64,000 bases of DNA from Granulosicoccus sp. (GTDB lineage Bacteria; Pseudomonadota; Gammaproteobacteria; Granulosicoccales; Granulosicoccaceae). A program made the translations under genes and the position numbers. The stretch is taken from positions 1 to 64,000 of the forward strand of contig JALZUD010000025.1 in the NCBI GenBank assembly GCA_023301725.1. Reading direction: 5' to 3'. Shown one piece after another: positions 38,418 to 47,779 of this stretch. Below the pieces are notes generated by a model. The model was not told where the DNA came from and searched no databases. It worked only from the letters and a program-made list of their open reading frames with translations. The stretch's first letter is position 1. Each line of letters opens with the position of its first letter.

Positions 38418-38677
38418 CTCGTTTCCCGCAGACACTCTCTCGCGGGTTCATTGAGCGCAGAAGCATAACCCCCTATTCTTTGCACCACTATCCATGATGC
38501 CCTAGCAATAGCTGTTTGGAGATGGCAAGAGAAAGGTTACACCTCTGCTCTCAACGTTAATCCAAAGGGTTAGTCCCACCAGTATACAGAAGTACTGCAC
38601 ACGCAGTCGCGACTAAATAATATACTACCCGCCAGCACCACCGATTCACATCACCCACATCAATCAAACATACACAT

Positions 38678-39163
38678 ATGAAAGGTAGCGCAAAAGTTAT
38701 TGAAAGCCTTAACCAGGCTCTTTTTCACGAATTAGGAGCCGTCAATCAGTATTGGCTTCATTACCGCTTACTCGACGACTGGGGCCTGACTAAACTGGCC
38801 AAAAAAGAACGTGAAGAATCCATTGAAGAGATGGGCCACGCAGACAAAATCATCGAACGCATTATTTTTCTGGGTGGGCACCCAAACCTGCAGACCCTTT
38901 CCCCATTAAGAATTGGTCAAGATGTAAAAGAAGTACTGGAAGCTGACTTGGCTGGAGAGATGGACGCTCTTGCTCTGTACAAGCACGCCCGCGATGTTTG
39001 CGAGCAAGAGAAGGACTATGTGACGAAGAATATATTCGAAAACTTACTGCTTGATGAAGAAGGACACGCTGATTTTCTTGAAACCCAACTCGATCTGTTA
39101 GAGCGAATCGGCGTTCAGAATTACCAAATGCTTCAGGCTGAAAGCGCAGACGCCGCCGAGTAA
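38678..39163 (+). CDS. bfr: Bacterioferritin
   Basis: The 161-residue protein has all ferroxidase ligands of Bfr: Glu18, Glu51, His54, Glu94, Glu127 and His130, together with the haem-ligating Met52 (EEMGHAD). It forms the 24-mer iron store. It lies about 260 bases downstream of bfd, long enough for its own promoter, and is convergent with gcvP. Confidence 0.97.
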   Translation: MKGSAKVIESLNQALFHELGAVNQYWLHYRLLDDWGLTKLAKKEREESIEEMGHADKIIERIIFLGGHPNLQTLSPLRIGQDVKEVLEADLAGEMDALALYKHARDVCEQEKDYVTKNIFENLLLDEEGHADFLETQLDLLERIGVQNYQMLQAESADAAE

Positions 39164-39196
39164 CTCCATACACGAGTCACTCGACAGCAACAAAGA

Positions 39197-42085
39197 TCAG
39201 ACTGTCACCGGTACCTGTGTATCGGTTGGCAGTTTATCTGCGTCATCTTCGTACTCGTCCATAGGCGGACAAGTGCACACCAAGTGCTTATCGCCGTACA
39301 CGTTATTAACCCGATTCACTGGTGGCCAGTATTTGTCTACACCCAACGATCCCGGTGGATAACAGGCTTGCTCTCTTGAATACGGGCGGTCCCATTGAGC
39401 CACAAGATCAGCCACGGTGTGTGGAGCATTTTTAAGCGGATTATTCTTCGGGTCCATGCGCCCCTCCTCTATCGCTTTTGCCTCATTTCGAACCGACAGC
39501 ATGGCATCGATAAAGCGATCAAGCTCCGCCTTTGGCTCTGATTCTGTAGGCTCCACCATCAAGGTGCCAGACACAGGCCAGCTCATAGTAGGCGCATGAA
39601 AACCGCTATCCATAAGGCGCTTTGCAATATCATCGACAGACACATCTGCTGACTGGGCGAGTGGGCGCGTATCCAGAATGCACTCGTGCGCCACTAGCCC
39701 TTTGTCGGAACTAAAGAGCACATTGAAAGCACCCTTTAATTGTGCAGCAATGTAGTTAGCATTTAGTATGGCTATCTTGGTGGCCTGAGTAAGTCCCGAA
39801 CCTCCCATCAACAAGATGTAAGCCCAGCTAACAGGCAGTATTGAAGGCGAGCCAAAAGGTGCCGCCGATACCGGACCAATGGCTTCATTGAGCTCAGGGT
39901 GCCCAGGCAGAAAAGGCGTAAGGTGCGCTTTTACACCGATGGGGCCCATGCCCGGACCACCACCGCCATGCGGAATACAAAATGTCTTGTGCAAATTCAG
40001 GTGACTCACATCACCGCCAATTTGCCCGGGCTGTGACAGACCCACCATGGCATTCAGATTAGCGCCGTCAATATACACTTGGCCGCCATGCTCGTGAGTG
40101 ATGTCACACACCTCAGTGACAGTTTCCTCAAATACACCATGCGTTGATGGGTAAGTGATCATGCAAGCAGCCAGGTTGGCACTGTGCTTTTCAGCCTTTG
40201 CACGAAAATCTGCCACATCTATATTGCCGTGCTTATCCGCAGACACCGGCACTACTTTCCATCCCACCATTTGTGCCGACGCTGGATTGGTACCGTGCGC
40301 AGACGTGGGAATCAGGCAAACGTTACGATCATCATCACCATTGGCGCGATGGTAGCCTCGAATAGTCAGTAGCCCCGCGTACTCTCCCTGTGCGCCAGAA
40401 TTTGGCTGCTGGGAAATAGCATCGTAGCCTGTGATCTGACATAGTTTGTCGTTCAGATCATCGATCATTTCTGCGTAACCCAACGCTTGATCCTTAGGCA
40501 CAAACGGGTGAAGCTGACCAAACTCAGGCCAAGTGACTGGGATCATCTCAACGGTGGCGTTAAGTTTCATAGTGCATGAACCCAACGGAATCATCGACCT
40601 ATCAAGAGCAAGATCCCTGTCGGCAAGACGACGCATATAGCGTGTGAACTCAGCCTCTGAACGATTCTTGTGAAAAATAGGATGCGTAAGAATTTTACTG
40701 GTTCGCAGCATGTGATCAGGCAAGTGGTACTCGCGATTCAGCCGGCTGTCGTCTTTTAGATCAATACCGAACGCTCGCCAAACAGCTTCTAAGGTTTCAG
40801 GTCGCGTCTGTTCATCAAGACTAATACCGACACGATCATCACCCACCTTGCGTAGATTGATTCCGTTAGCGACAGCTGCAGACATCACCGTACCTTGCAA
40901 CGCACCTACATCCACCGTGATGGTGTCGAAGTACACTTCTGGCTCAATTTTAAAACCGTTTTGTGTTAATCCTTTGGCCAGTCGTGCCGCCTTGCGATGC
41001 ACTGACTCAGCAATGGCTCTGATGCCGGATGGTCCATGATACACCGCATACATGGAAGCCATAACAGCTAACAGTGCCTGCGCTGTGCAGACATTAGAGT
41101 TAGCTTTTTCGCGCCTGATATGTTGTTCACGTGTTTGCAAGGCTAAACGGTACGCAGGATTACCTCGTGAATCGATAGACGCCCCCACGATACGGCCTGG
41201 CATGCCACGCTTGTATTTATCTTTTGTTGCCATGTAAGCAGCATGCGGCCCACCGTAGCCCATCGGCACACCAAAACGCTGCGTTGACCCTACCGCAACA
41301 TCAGCACCCATTTCACCGGGAGCCTTGATCAGTGATAGCGCTAAAAGATCGGCAATAACGACACCTAATGCTCCATTGTCATGAAGCTGCTCCATGTGCG
41401 TGCTGAAATCGCTGACGTGTCCATAAGTACCTGGGTATTGGAAAATAGCGCCAAACACAACACTTGCATCCATGTCATCTGGGGCACCAACAATAATTTC
41501 AATACCCAATGGCTCTGCACGAGTCTTGATGACTGCAATGTTTTGAGGGTGACAATTTTCATCAACAAAAAAAGCATTTAACTTGGATCTAGTTGACCGA
41601 CGAACTAGAGTCATCGCCTCAGCGGCGGCGGTAGATTCGTCAAGCAACGAGGCGTTCGCTATATCAAGACCGGTTAGATCGCTTACCATGGTCTGGAAGT
41701 TAATCAAGGCTTCCAGCCTGCCCTGTGCAATCTCAGGTTGGTAAGGCGTATAGGCGGTATACCACGCAGGGTTTTCCATGATGTTGCGAAGTATAGGTGC
41801 AGGAGTCGTGGTGCCGTAGTACCCCTGACCGATCAGAGACGTGTTCATCACATTTTTTTCTGCAACCTGGCGCATATAGAACAAGGCATCACGCTCTGTC
41901 ATCGCCGGGCCCCAATCCAGAGGCTCTTTTTGCCTGATAGCATCAGGCACAGTGGCATCAATTAGCTCATCAAGAGATTGGTATCCAATAACCTCCAGCA
42001 TCTGCTCAATTTCAGAAGGTGATGGACCAATGTGACGCCGGTTAGCAAAGTCGTAGGCAGAATAATCAGTGGGTTTAAATGACAT
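39197..42085 (-). CDS. gcvP: Glycine dehydrogenase (decarboxylating), P-protein, single-chain
   Basis: The 962-residue protein contains both N- and C-terminal halves of the P-protein in one chain, with PLP Lys700 in [18 protein letters not shown]. The N-terminal region starts [15 protein letters not shown] and [18 protein letters not shown]-protein decarboxylates glycine and transfers the aminomethyl group to lipoylated H-protein. It is the second gene after gcvT on the same strand, 64 bases downstream; no gcvH lies between or nearby in the window. Confidence 0.97.
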   Translation of the reverse strand: MSFKPTDYSAYDFANRRHIGPSPSEIEQMLEVIGYQSLDELIDATVPDAIRQKEPLDWGPAMTERDALFYMRQVAEKNVMNTSLIGQGYYGTTTPAPILRNIMENPAWYTAYTPYQPEIAQGRLEALINFQTMVSDLTGLDIANASLLDESTAAAEAMTLVRRSTRSKLNAFFVDENCHPQNIAVIKTRAEPLGIEIIVGAPDDMDASVVFGAIFQYPGTYGHVSDFSTHMEQLHDNGALGVVIADLLALSLIKAPGEMGADVAVGSTQRFGVPMGYGGPHAAYMATKDKYKRGMPGRIVGASIDSRGNPAYRLALQTREQHIRREKANSNVCTAQALLAVMASMYAVYHGPSGIRAIAESVHRKAARLAKGLTQNGFKIEPEVYFDTITVDVGALQGTVMSAAVANGINLRKVGDDRVGISLDEQTRPETLEAVWRAFGIDLKDDSRLNREYHLPDHMLRTSKILTHPIFHKNRSEAEFTRYMRRLADRDLALDRSMIPLGSCTMKLNATVEMIPVTWPEFGQLHPFVPKDQALGYAEMIDDLNDKLCQITGYDAISQQPNSGAQGEYAGLLTIRGYHRANGDDDRNVCLIPTSAHGTNPASAQMVGWKVVPVSADKHGNIDVADFRAKAEKHSANLAACMITYPSTHGVFEETVTEVCDITHEHGGQVYIDGANLNAMVGLSQPGQIGGDVSHLNLHKTFCIPHGGGGPGMGPIGVKAHLTPFLPGHPELNEAIGPVSAAPFGSPSILPVSWAYILLMGGSGLTQATKIAILNANYIAAQLKGAFNVLFSSDKGLVAHECILDTRPLAQSADVSVDDIAKRLMDSGFHAPTMSWPVSGTLMVEPTESEPKAELDRFIDAMLSVRNEAKAIEEGRMDPKNNPLKNAPHTVADLVAQWDRPYSREQACYPPGSLGVDKYWPPVNRVNNVYGDKHLVCTCPPMDEYEDDADKLPTDTQVPVTV

Positions 42086-42149
42086 TGTGTTTCTCGTTAA
42101 TAATCAGAAATTTGTGTAATTTGAAGCCGTGTTGAACACCAACAAGCAT

Positions 42150-43304
42150 TTAGCGTTTGTAGCCATTGGGTACAAATGGCAGTGCACACACCACCGCTGG
42201 ATGCGATTTTCCGCGAATTGACAGCAAGACATCCGTACCCTGACTGGCGTACTCAGCTTCTACGTAGGCAATGGCAACTGGGGCTTCGACTGTCGGGCCA
42301 AAACCACCGGATGTGACCTCTCCGATAGAAACATTCGCTGTATTGCACACCTGCGCCCCTTGCCGAGCGGGTACTCGTCCTGTCAGCTTCAAACCGACCA
42401 GCTTTCGGGTGGTGCCAGACTCAAACTGTTGATTGATAATGTCGGCACCGGGGAACCCACCTTCAGCTCGGCGCCGTTTTTGTATAGCCCAGCCCAATGA
42501 TGCCTCCACCGGAGTGGTGCTCGTCGTTATCTCGTGACCATAAAGCGATAGGCCGGCCTCTAACCTGAGCGAATCGCGTGCGCCTAAACCTGCAGGCATA
42601 CAGTGTTCGTGCTTTAGCAATAATTTTGTAATAGCGACCACACTGTTCTGCGGGATCGAAATCTCGAACCCATCCTCACCGGTGTAACCAAGCCGCGAGA
42701 CTCGACATTCGATACCGGCAATAGGCGCAACTACTGTTTCCATAAAATTAAGTGACAGCGCCTGCTCGCAGTGCTGGCCAAGGATTTGAGCAGCCTTTGG
42801 ACCCTGAAGTGCAATCAATGCACTGCCAGTTAATTCCTCAAGCTGACAATCCCCAAGGTGCTCACGAAGATGAGCAACATCCAGATCGCGCATAGAGGCA
42901 TTCACCACAATGTAAAAGTGATCACCCGCATTACTGATAATCAGATCGTCTAGAATGCCTCCCTGCGGATTGGTAAAAAACGTGTAACGCGCTTTGCCTA
43001 CCGGCAAATTAACGACATCACAGGGCACAACGGTTTCGAGCATTTGCGCAGCAGATGCGCCGCTAAGCCGCAATTGCCCCATGTGTGATACGTCAAATAA
43101 AGCAGCGTTATTTCTACAGTGTGTGTGCTCGGTCATTATTCCAGCCGCATATTGCAGCGGCATTTGCCAACCGGCGAAGTCGACCATTCGAGCACCTAAT
43201 TCAACGTGTAAGTCGAACAGTGGCGTGCGTTGGGATGAAGGTTGTTCAGAGTTTGTCTGCTTTGCTGTAGGGTTGGCAGACGGTGTATTCGAAGATGTAC
43301 TCAT
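42150..43304 (-). CDS. gcvT: Aminomethyltransferase, glycine cleavage T-protein
   Basis: The T-protein domains are complete, beginning TPLFDLHVELGARMVDFAGW and including HCRNNAALFDVSHMG and FMETVVAPIAG. The start at 43304 is chosen; its N-terminus of about 25 residues (STSSNTPSANPT) is polar and longer than in most T-proteins. It transfers the methylene group of glycine to tetrahydrofolate and releases ammonia. The longer in-frame extension upstream lies within the riboswitch leader and is not coding. Confidence 0.95.
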   Translation of the reverse strand: MSTSSNTPSANPTAKQTNSEQPSSQRTPLFDLHVELGARMVDFAGWQMPLQYAAGIMTEHTHCRNNAALFDVSHMGQLRLSGASAAQMLETVVPCDVVNLPVGKARYTFFTNPQGGILDDLIISNAGDHFYIVVNASMRDLDVAHLREHLGDCQLEELTGSALIALQGPKAAQILGQHCEQALSLNFMETVVAPIAGIECRVSRLGYTGEDGFEISIPQNSVVAITKLLLKHEHCMPAGLGARDSLRLEAGLSLYGHEITTSTTPVEASLGWAIQKRRRAEGGFPGADIINQQFESGTTRKLVGLKLTGRVPARQGAQVCNTANVSIGEVTSGGFGPTVEAPVAIAYVEAEYASQGTDVLLSIRGKSHPAVVCALPFVPNGYKR

Positions 43305-43330
43305 AAAACGCGCAGACTCCAGAGCCGCAG

Positions 43331-43365
43331 AAAAAGGTACGGCATCCGGTCTGAGACCAGATGCC
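43331..43365 (-). terminator. Leader terminator of the glycine riboswitch
   Basis: On the minus strand GGCATCTGGTC pairs with GACCGGATGCC around a TCA loop, and GTACC at the 3' foot can pair further with GGTAC upstream across a two-base bulge. TTTTT follows. It sits between the aptamers and the gcvT start. Confidence 0.85.
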
Positions 43366-43370
43366 ACGTA

Positions 43371-43558
43371 CCCCTCTGTCTATGGCCTGAGAGACTCGCA
43401 GGCACATGTGCCTACTTACACCTTCGGCGCGAGCCTACTGACTCGACTTTCCAGAGCGCTGTTACTACGAACGGTCCTGAGGCCTGAGAGTTTTCGGGTG
43501 ATTTCCCCTTCGGCGGCACGCGTTTAACGTCTAAAGAACAAGCGTGCGCTCTCCCATT
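43371..43558 (-). ncRNA. Tandem glycine riboswitch (two gcvT-type aptamers)
   Basis: Two aptamer cores are visible on the minus strand: GCCGAAGGGGAAATC with AAAACTCTCAGGC, then GCGCCGAAGGTGTAAG with GTCTCTCAGGCCATAGACAG. Each carries the conserved CCGAAGG and CTCTCAGG elements of the glycine class; the 5' edge is the GGGAGAG near 43556 and the 3' edge is GACAGAGGGG at 43371. The pair lies directly before a terminator and gcvT, so glycine binding would likely allow read-through into gcvT and gcvP. Confidence 0.92.
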
Positions 43559-43722
43559 CGCAGATTGGCCTTACAGCCACCAGCGCCTGTATGTTCCTGT
43601 AATTGTCGCCTCGAGTCAACCACTGCAGGCGCAGTTCGCAAAACGCAACAGAAAATCGGCTTTGAGCTTGAATTACCCGCGATTCTGCTAAACTGTAAAG
43701 CCCGTGGGTTTCCAATGAAACA

Positions 43723-44166
43723 ATGCCTGCTCGCTCTAACCAAGCAGTTCTTCTTTTTCTTATCGTGGCCTTGCTATTTAATGTGCCTTTCGTCGGCTTG
43801 CACGCCGCCGAGCACTTACGCAGCGATGTGCCTACGACGAGTGCGCACGTGCACGGTTTCACGTCGCATGCGCACGAGCACGGTTTCACGTCGCATGCGC
43901 ACGAGCACGGTTTCACGTCGCACAAACATCCGGGCCATTCGTTTGAGCTTGCTGACAATGATGCCGCCGACTCGCAGCACCAATCTGATATTCATTTCTG
44001 TCATTCCTGTCAAATTGCCACCAAGCTGGACTCACTGATACCCCATCAAGTGTCAATCCTGCGACCTCGGCTAACCGCGCAGCGTATCAGCACGCAAGAC
44101 CAAATCCATCCGAGGTTCACGGTACCGAAATTTCTAGCTATTCGAGGCCCACCCAGAGCTGTCTAA
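43723..44166 (+). CDS. Small exported histidine-rich protein with 9-residue repeats
   Basis: This 147-residue protein has a hydrophobic N-terminus (AVLLFLIVALLFNVPFVGLHA) and two and a half copies of the unit HGFTSHAHE, then HFCHSC. The repeat and nearby histidines suggest metal binding, probably zinc, in the periplasm. It lies just upstream of the ZrgA-like gene on the same strand, so it is probably part of the same metal locus. It is somewhat like DUF2946-type proteins but no firm family was recognised. No convincing ribosome binding site precedes the ATG. Confidence 0.6.
   Translation: MPARSNQAVLLFLIVALLFNVPFVGLHAAEHLRSDVPTTSAHVHGFTSHAHEHGFTSHAHEHGFTSHKHPGHSFELADNDAADSQHQSDIHFCHSCQIATKLDSLIPHQVSILRPRLTAQRISTQDQIHPRFTVPKFLAIRGPPRAV
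43852..43922 (+). repeat. 27-base coding repeats in the histidine-rich gene
   Basis: Two identical 27-base units (43852-43878, 43879-43905) and a 17-base partial unit encode the HGFTSHAHE motif. The sequence identity at DNA level suggests recent duplication by slippage. Confidence 0.8.
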
Positions 44167-44271
44167 GTTGTTTTTTTGTTCGCCGCATTCGTGACCTGCA
44201 CGCCATTCTGGTGTTCGGGGAGAACCTATGCGACGTTGTTTACCTCAGAAAAAGACTTTAGGAAGTTCGTC

Positions 44272-45054
44272 ATGAAACCAAATTACACCATCGTCGGGGC
44301 CTGCGTGGCCTGCGCATTTGTCGCTCTGCCACTACAGGCGCAAACACAGCGCGATTTAGGCAGCCATCAACATGGATTAGCCTCGCTTAACGTCGTGGTA
44401 GACGGTTCAACCATTTTTATTGAATTTGAGAGCCCTTGGGCAAATTTGACTGGGTTTGAGCACAGCCCTTCAACCGAAGAACAACATGCTTTACTGAATG
44501 ATGCGCTCGTACAATTGGGTAACGCTGACTCGCTCTTCAGTTTCCCTGATAGTGAAGGCTGTACCGGTCAGACCATCAATGTAGTTGACACATTGAGCTC
44601 TGGAGACTCGCACGAGGAACATCACGACGATGTCCATGAAGAGTCTCACGATGAGGAGCACCACGAAGACGCTCACGATGAGCACCACGAAGATTCGCAC
44701 GACGAAGATTCGCACGATGAGCACCACGAAGACTCTCACGATGAGCACCACGAAGATTCGCACGATGAGCACCACGAAGATTCGCACGACGAAGACTCGC
44801 ACGATGAGCACCACGAAGACGCTCACGATGAGGCCTCTCATGAGGAACACGATGAAGACTCTCACTCTGATTTGCTGGTTGAATTTGCGTTTGAATGCGC
44901 CGACATCGATTCGGTAGATCAACTGACAGTCAATCTATTTACTTATTGGCCAGGTATTGAAACTTTAACGGGACAACTCGCCACTGGAACCTTCCAGAGT
45001 TCTTTTGACCTAACTGCTGGGTCAAACACCATCGACTTAAAAACGTCCAATTAG
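44272..45054 (+). CDS. DUF2796 / ZrgA-like histidine-rich periplasmic zinc protein
   Basis: The 260-residue protein has a signal peptide (GACVACAFVALPLQA) and the DUF2796 start RDLGSHQHGLASLNVVVDG, then a long His/Asp/Glu-rich repeat region (residues about 120-200, units like DEHHEDSH), then a conserved C-terminal block FECADIDSVDQLTVNLFTYWPG. The start at 44272 has AGGAAG upstream. In Vibrio, ZrgA binds zinc in the periplasm for a dedicated ABC transporter. The adjacent ABC and DUF3299 genes match that gene set, so a zinc-uptake role is likely. Confidence 0.85.
   Translation: MKPNYTIVGACVACAFVALPLQAQTQRDLGSHQHGLASLNVVVDGSTIFIEFESPWANLTGFEHSPSTEEQHALLNDALVQLGNADSLFSFPDSEGCTGQTINVVDTLSSGDSHEEHHDDVHEESHDEEHHEDAHDEHHEDSHDEDSHDEHHEDSHDEHHEDSHDEHHEDSHDEDSHDEHHEDAHDEASHEEHDEDSHSDLLVEFAFECADIDSVDQLTVNLFTYWPGIETLTGQLATGTFQSSFDLTAGSNTIDLKTSN
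44647..44830 (+). repeat. Low-complexity His/Asp/Glu coding repeats
   Basis: Units close to CACGATGAGCACCACGAAGA are repeated many times and encode DEHHEDSH-type tracts. They create spurious open frames on both strands. Confidence 0.8.
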
Positions 45055-45095
45055 TCGAGAATCAACAAGCGTGCAAGCAAAGCCCACACTGAACC

Positions 45096-45845
45096 ATGAA
45101 TAGCAAAGAGCCCGCTCTACAGTTGCATGATGTGCAGTTCACCTGGCCTAGTGGATCTGAGCCTGTCATTGACATTCCTCAGTTACAGATTGAACAAGGT
45201 GAGCGGGTATTTGTTCGAGGCGCTTCAGGTTCTGGAAAGACAACCCTACTGAGCCTTATTGCCGCAATACTCAAACCACAGCGTGGCTCGATTGTGATTA
45301 ACGCGATAGATATAACAGCAAAGGATGCGCCGCAATCTGACCAGTTTCGTGCTGATCATATAGGTCTTGTGTTTCAACAATTCAACTTACTGCCATTTTT
45401 AAGTGTGACTGAAAACGTTCAACTGCCCTGTAAATTCTCGGCTGCGCGACGCAAGAAAGCCGTGGCAAACGGCGGTAGTTCTGCCAAAGAGGCAGAGCGC
45501 CTCCTCGACGCTATGCAGCTACCGAAAAAGGTGTACTCCAACTCAAGCACAATGCAATTAAGTGTAGGCCAGCAACAACGGGTTGCCGTTGCCAGAGCAC
45601 TTATAGGTAGCCCTAAGCTGGTTATTGCTGACGAACCGACCTCAGCGTTGGATTCGGATGCACGTGACGCCTTTCTGAAGTTATTGTTTCGTGAAATAGA
45701 GCAGTCAGCGGCCACCTTACTTTTTGTCAGCCACGATCCTGCGCTAGCAACCAGGTTTGATCGAAACATTGACTTGCGCTCACTCAATCAAGCGTCTAAA
45801 GACACAGACAATCAAATTGACAGCACGGACTCAACCCATGCTTGA
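45096..45845 (+). CDS. ABC transporter ATP-binding protein (MacB/LolD-type)
   Basis: The 249-residue protein has Walker A GASGSGKT, signature LSVGQQQRVAVARAL and Walker B LVIADEPTSALD, with a conserved Q-loop FQQFNLLPFLSV. It belongs to the family that pairs with FtsX-like permeases. Its end overlaps the start of the permease gene by 8 bases, so they form one operon. In this context it is likely the ATPase of the zinc-linked ABC system. Confidence 0.93.
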   Translation: MNSKEPALQLHDVQFTWPSGSEPVIDIPQLQIEQGERVFVRGASGSGKTTLLSLIAAILKPQRGSIVINAIDITAKDAPQSDQFRADHIGLVFQQFNLLPFLSVTENVQLPCKFSAARRKKAVANGGSSAKEAERLLDAMQLPKKVYSNSSTMQLSVGQQQRVAVARALIGSPKLVIADEPTSALDSDARDAFLKLLFREIEQSAATLLFVSHDPALATRFDRNIDLRSLNQASKDTDNQIDSTDSTHA

Positions 45846-47091
45846 AATCGCACTCAAGAGTTTACGCAACCGCTGGTTAAGCGCACTGCTCGCCATCATT
45901 GCCATTGCAATGAGTGTGGCTTTAATACTCACTGTTGAAAAAGTAAGGCGCGATGCGCGCACCAGTTTCACGCAAACTGTCTCTGGTACCGATTTGATTA
46001 TTGGTGCGCGCAGTGGTTCTGTTCCCCTGCTGCTGTATTCGGTGTTTCGAATTGGTAACGCCACTAATAACATCAGTTGGCAGAGTGTGGAAGAGATTCG
46101 CCAAAGACAAGCTGTTGATTGGTCTATACCCATATCACTTGGCGACTCTCATCAAGGCTTTCGTGTGCTTGGCACTACGCTAGATTATTTTAACCATTAT
46201 CAATATGCCAACAATCAAGCATTAGCATTTGCTCAAGGTCGAGCATTCGATGATGTATTCGATACAGTGCTAGGTAGCGAGGTAGCCAGACAATTAGGCT
46301 ACACCCTTGATCAACAAATAGTGATCGCGCATGGCACTGGAAAGGTAGCTCTTATGGCCCATGATAATCAGCCGTTTGCCGTCGTCGGCGTACTAGCTCC
46401 CACCGGTACCCCGGTAGATCAGACGATACATGTTAGTTTGCAAGGTATCGAGGCGATGCATGTTGACTGGCAAAGTGGCATGGCAGTGCCTGGGCAAGCA
46501 ACCCTTCCAGATCAAGTTCGGGAGATGGATTTACAACCGAAACAGGTGACAGCCATGATGGTGGGCTTGAAGTCTCGCGCCGCTGTGTTCCGTGAACAGA
46601 GAGCGATTAATGAATACCGAGATGAGCCGTTGCTAGCCATACTGCCAGGTGTTGCCATTCAAGAACTCTGGAGCTTAGTCAGTGTCGCTGAAAACGCGTT
46701 GATTATCATATCCAGCTTTGTCGTTATTGCGGGCTTGGTTAATCTGGTTTCCGTCTTGTTTGCGGGCTTGAACGAGCGTCGCAGGGAGATGGGCATTCTG
46801 AGAGCGTCGGGTGCTCGGCCGGCCCACATTTTCGGTTTACTGTGTGCGGAATCCACCATGCTAAGCCTTGCCGGGCTAATACTCGGGCTGCTCCTTCACT
46901 TTGTGGTGGTGGGAATTGGCTCTATTTGGGCACAAGAACTTTACGGCCTGACCATTGATGTTGAACTTCCTCACCTAAATGATATTTATGTTCTAGCCGC
47001 TATTCTGGTATCGGGCGTCTTTGTGGGGTGTTTGCCCGCATGGAGCGCCTACCGTCAATCGGTGGCAGACGGCATGATGCAGCGCATTTAA
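45838..47091 (+). CDS. ABC transporter permease (FtsX/MacB-type)
   Basis: The protein of about 417 residues has one N-terminal helix (WLSALLAIIAIAMSVALIL), a large periplasmic domain and three C-terminal helices with the FtsX signature INRRRREMGILRASGA-like GLNERRREMGILRASGARPAHIFGLL. The ATG at 45838 is preferred over the longer frame at 45757, which runs inside the ATPase gene. It forms the membrane half of the preceding ABC system. By family, it may mediate transport or mechanotransmission; the exact role in zinc uptake is inferred. Confidence 0.92.
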   Translation: MLEIALKSLRNRWLSALLAIIAIAMSVALILTVEKVRRDARTSFTQTVSGTDLIIGARSGSVPLLLYSVFRIGNATNNISWQSVEEIRQRQAVDWSIPISLGDSHQGFRVLGTTLDYFNHYQYANNQALAFAQGRAFDDVFDTVLGSEVARQLGYTLDQQIVIAHGTGKVALMAHDNQPFAVVGVLAPTGTPVDQTIHVSLQGIEAMHVDWQSGMAVPGQATLPDQVREMDLQPKQVTAMMVGLKSRAAVFREQRAINEYRDEPLLAILPGVAIQELWSLVSVAENALIIISSFVVIAGLVNLVSVLFAGLNERRREMGILRASGARPAHIFGLLCAESTMLSLAGLILGLLLHFVVVGIGSIWAQELYGLTIDVELPHLNDIYVLAAILVSGVFVGCLPAWSAYRQSVADGMMQRI

Positions 47092-47138
47092 ATATTAAGA
47101 GTATACTTTTTTTTAACGACTTTACAGGACACCAAATC

Positions 47139-47711
47139 GTGATGCGTAAATTTAAATATGCACTAATGGCTCTCGCAGCTACCGTGTTGCTAGTTTCCAC
47201 AGCTCAGGCATTTTTTTGGGGTGATGACGATGACGCAGAAGACATCATAGAATTGGGTTGGGAAGATTTAATACCCGAAGGATTTACTCCTGCGGCAAGC
47301 CCGCTTGAAACAATGACCCAAGAAGAAGTGAATAAGCTGTTCGACGGTAGTGCGGAGTCAAACCTTGAACTATCAGAGATTGAAGAAATGATGTCATTCG
47401 CACCAACCGTATCGGATTTGGATGGTAAGCAAGTCAAGCTGCCAGCCTACGTGGTACCGCTGGATTATGATGGACAAACAAATCTCACTGAATTTCTTCT
47501 CGTACCGTATTACGGGGCCTGCATCCACACGCCACCACCACCAGCAAATCAAGTTGTGCATGCCAATGCAAAACAAGCCGTGGTAGTTGAAGATACCTAT
47601 CGCCCCGTTTGGGCAATTGGCACAATGAGTACAGAAACGATCCAAAGTAACCTGGCAGAGGCCGGATACCAATTACAAATTGAACGCCTCGAACCTTACG
47701 AGGTTGATTGA
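47139..47711 (+). CDS. DUF3299 family exported protein
   Basis: The protein of about 190 residues has a signal peptide (YALMALAATVLLVSTAQA) and the family hallmark LLVPYYGACIHTPPPPANQVVHA, with the preceding LPAYVVPLDYDG. DUF3299 proteins are linked to metal ABC clusters by gene neighbourhood. A GTG at 47139 with AGGA nine bases upstream is the best start; ATG at 47142 is the alternative. It ends the probable zinc operon. Confidence 0.85.
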   Translation: MMRKFKYALMALAATVLLVSTAQAFFWGDDDDAEDIIELGWEDLIPEGFTPAASPLETMTQEEVNKLFDGSAESNLELSEIEEMMSFAPTVSDLDGKQVKLPAYVVPLDYDGQTNLTEFLLVPYYGACIHTPPPPANQVVHANAKQAVVVEDTYRPVWAIGTMSTETIQSNLAEAGYQLQIERLEPYEVD

Positions 47712-47728
47712 CCAGTACAGACGGTATG

Positions 47729-47757
47729 CCAATTCAATTTTTTGTCTGAAGAATTGG
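47729..47757. terminator. Weak stem between convergent genes
   Basis: CCAATTC and GAATTGG form a 7-base-pair stem with a T-rich loop between the DUF3299 and ThDP genes. No clear T tract follows. Confidence 0.3.
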
Positions 47758-47779
47758 ATTCTTTCAAGTGCAATTCTGG

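Noticed and set aside
43305-43367. N-terminal extension of gcvT
   Set aside because: It lies within the riboswitch leader and terminator, so it is untranslated.
43600-43722. Zur operator upstream of the zinc cluster
   Set aside because: No convincing palindrome of the TGTTATANTATAACA type was found by eye, so no site is claimed.
44491-44922. Valine-rich minus-strand frame and a threonine/lysine-rich plus frame in the ZrgA-like gene
   Set aside because: Both are shadow frames of the His/Asp/Glu repeats and have no domain features.
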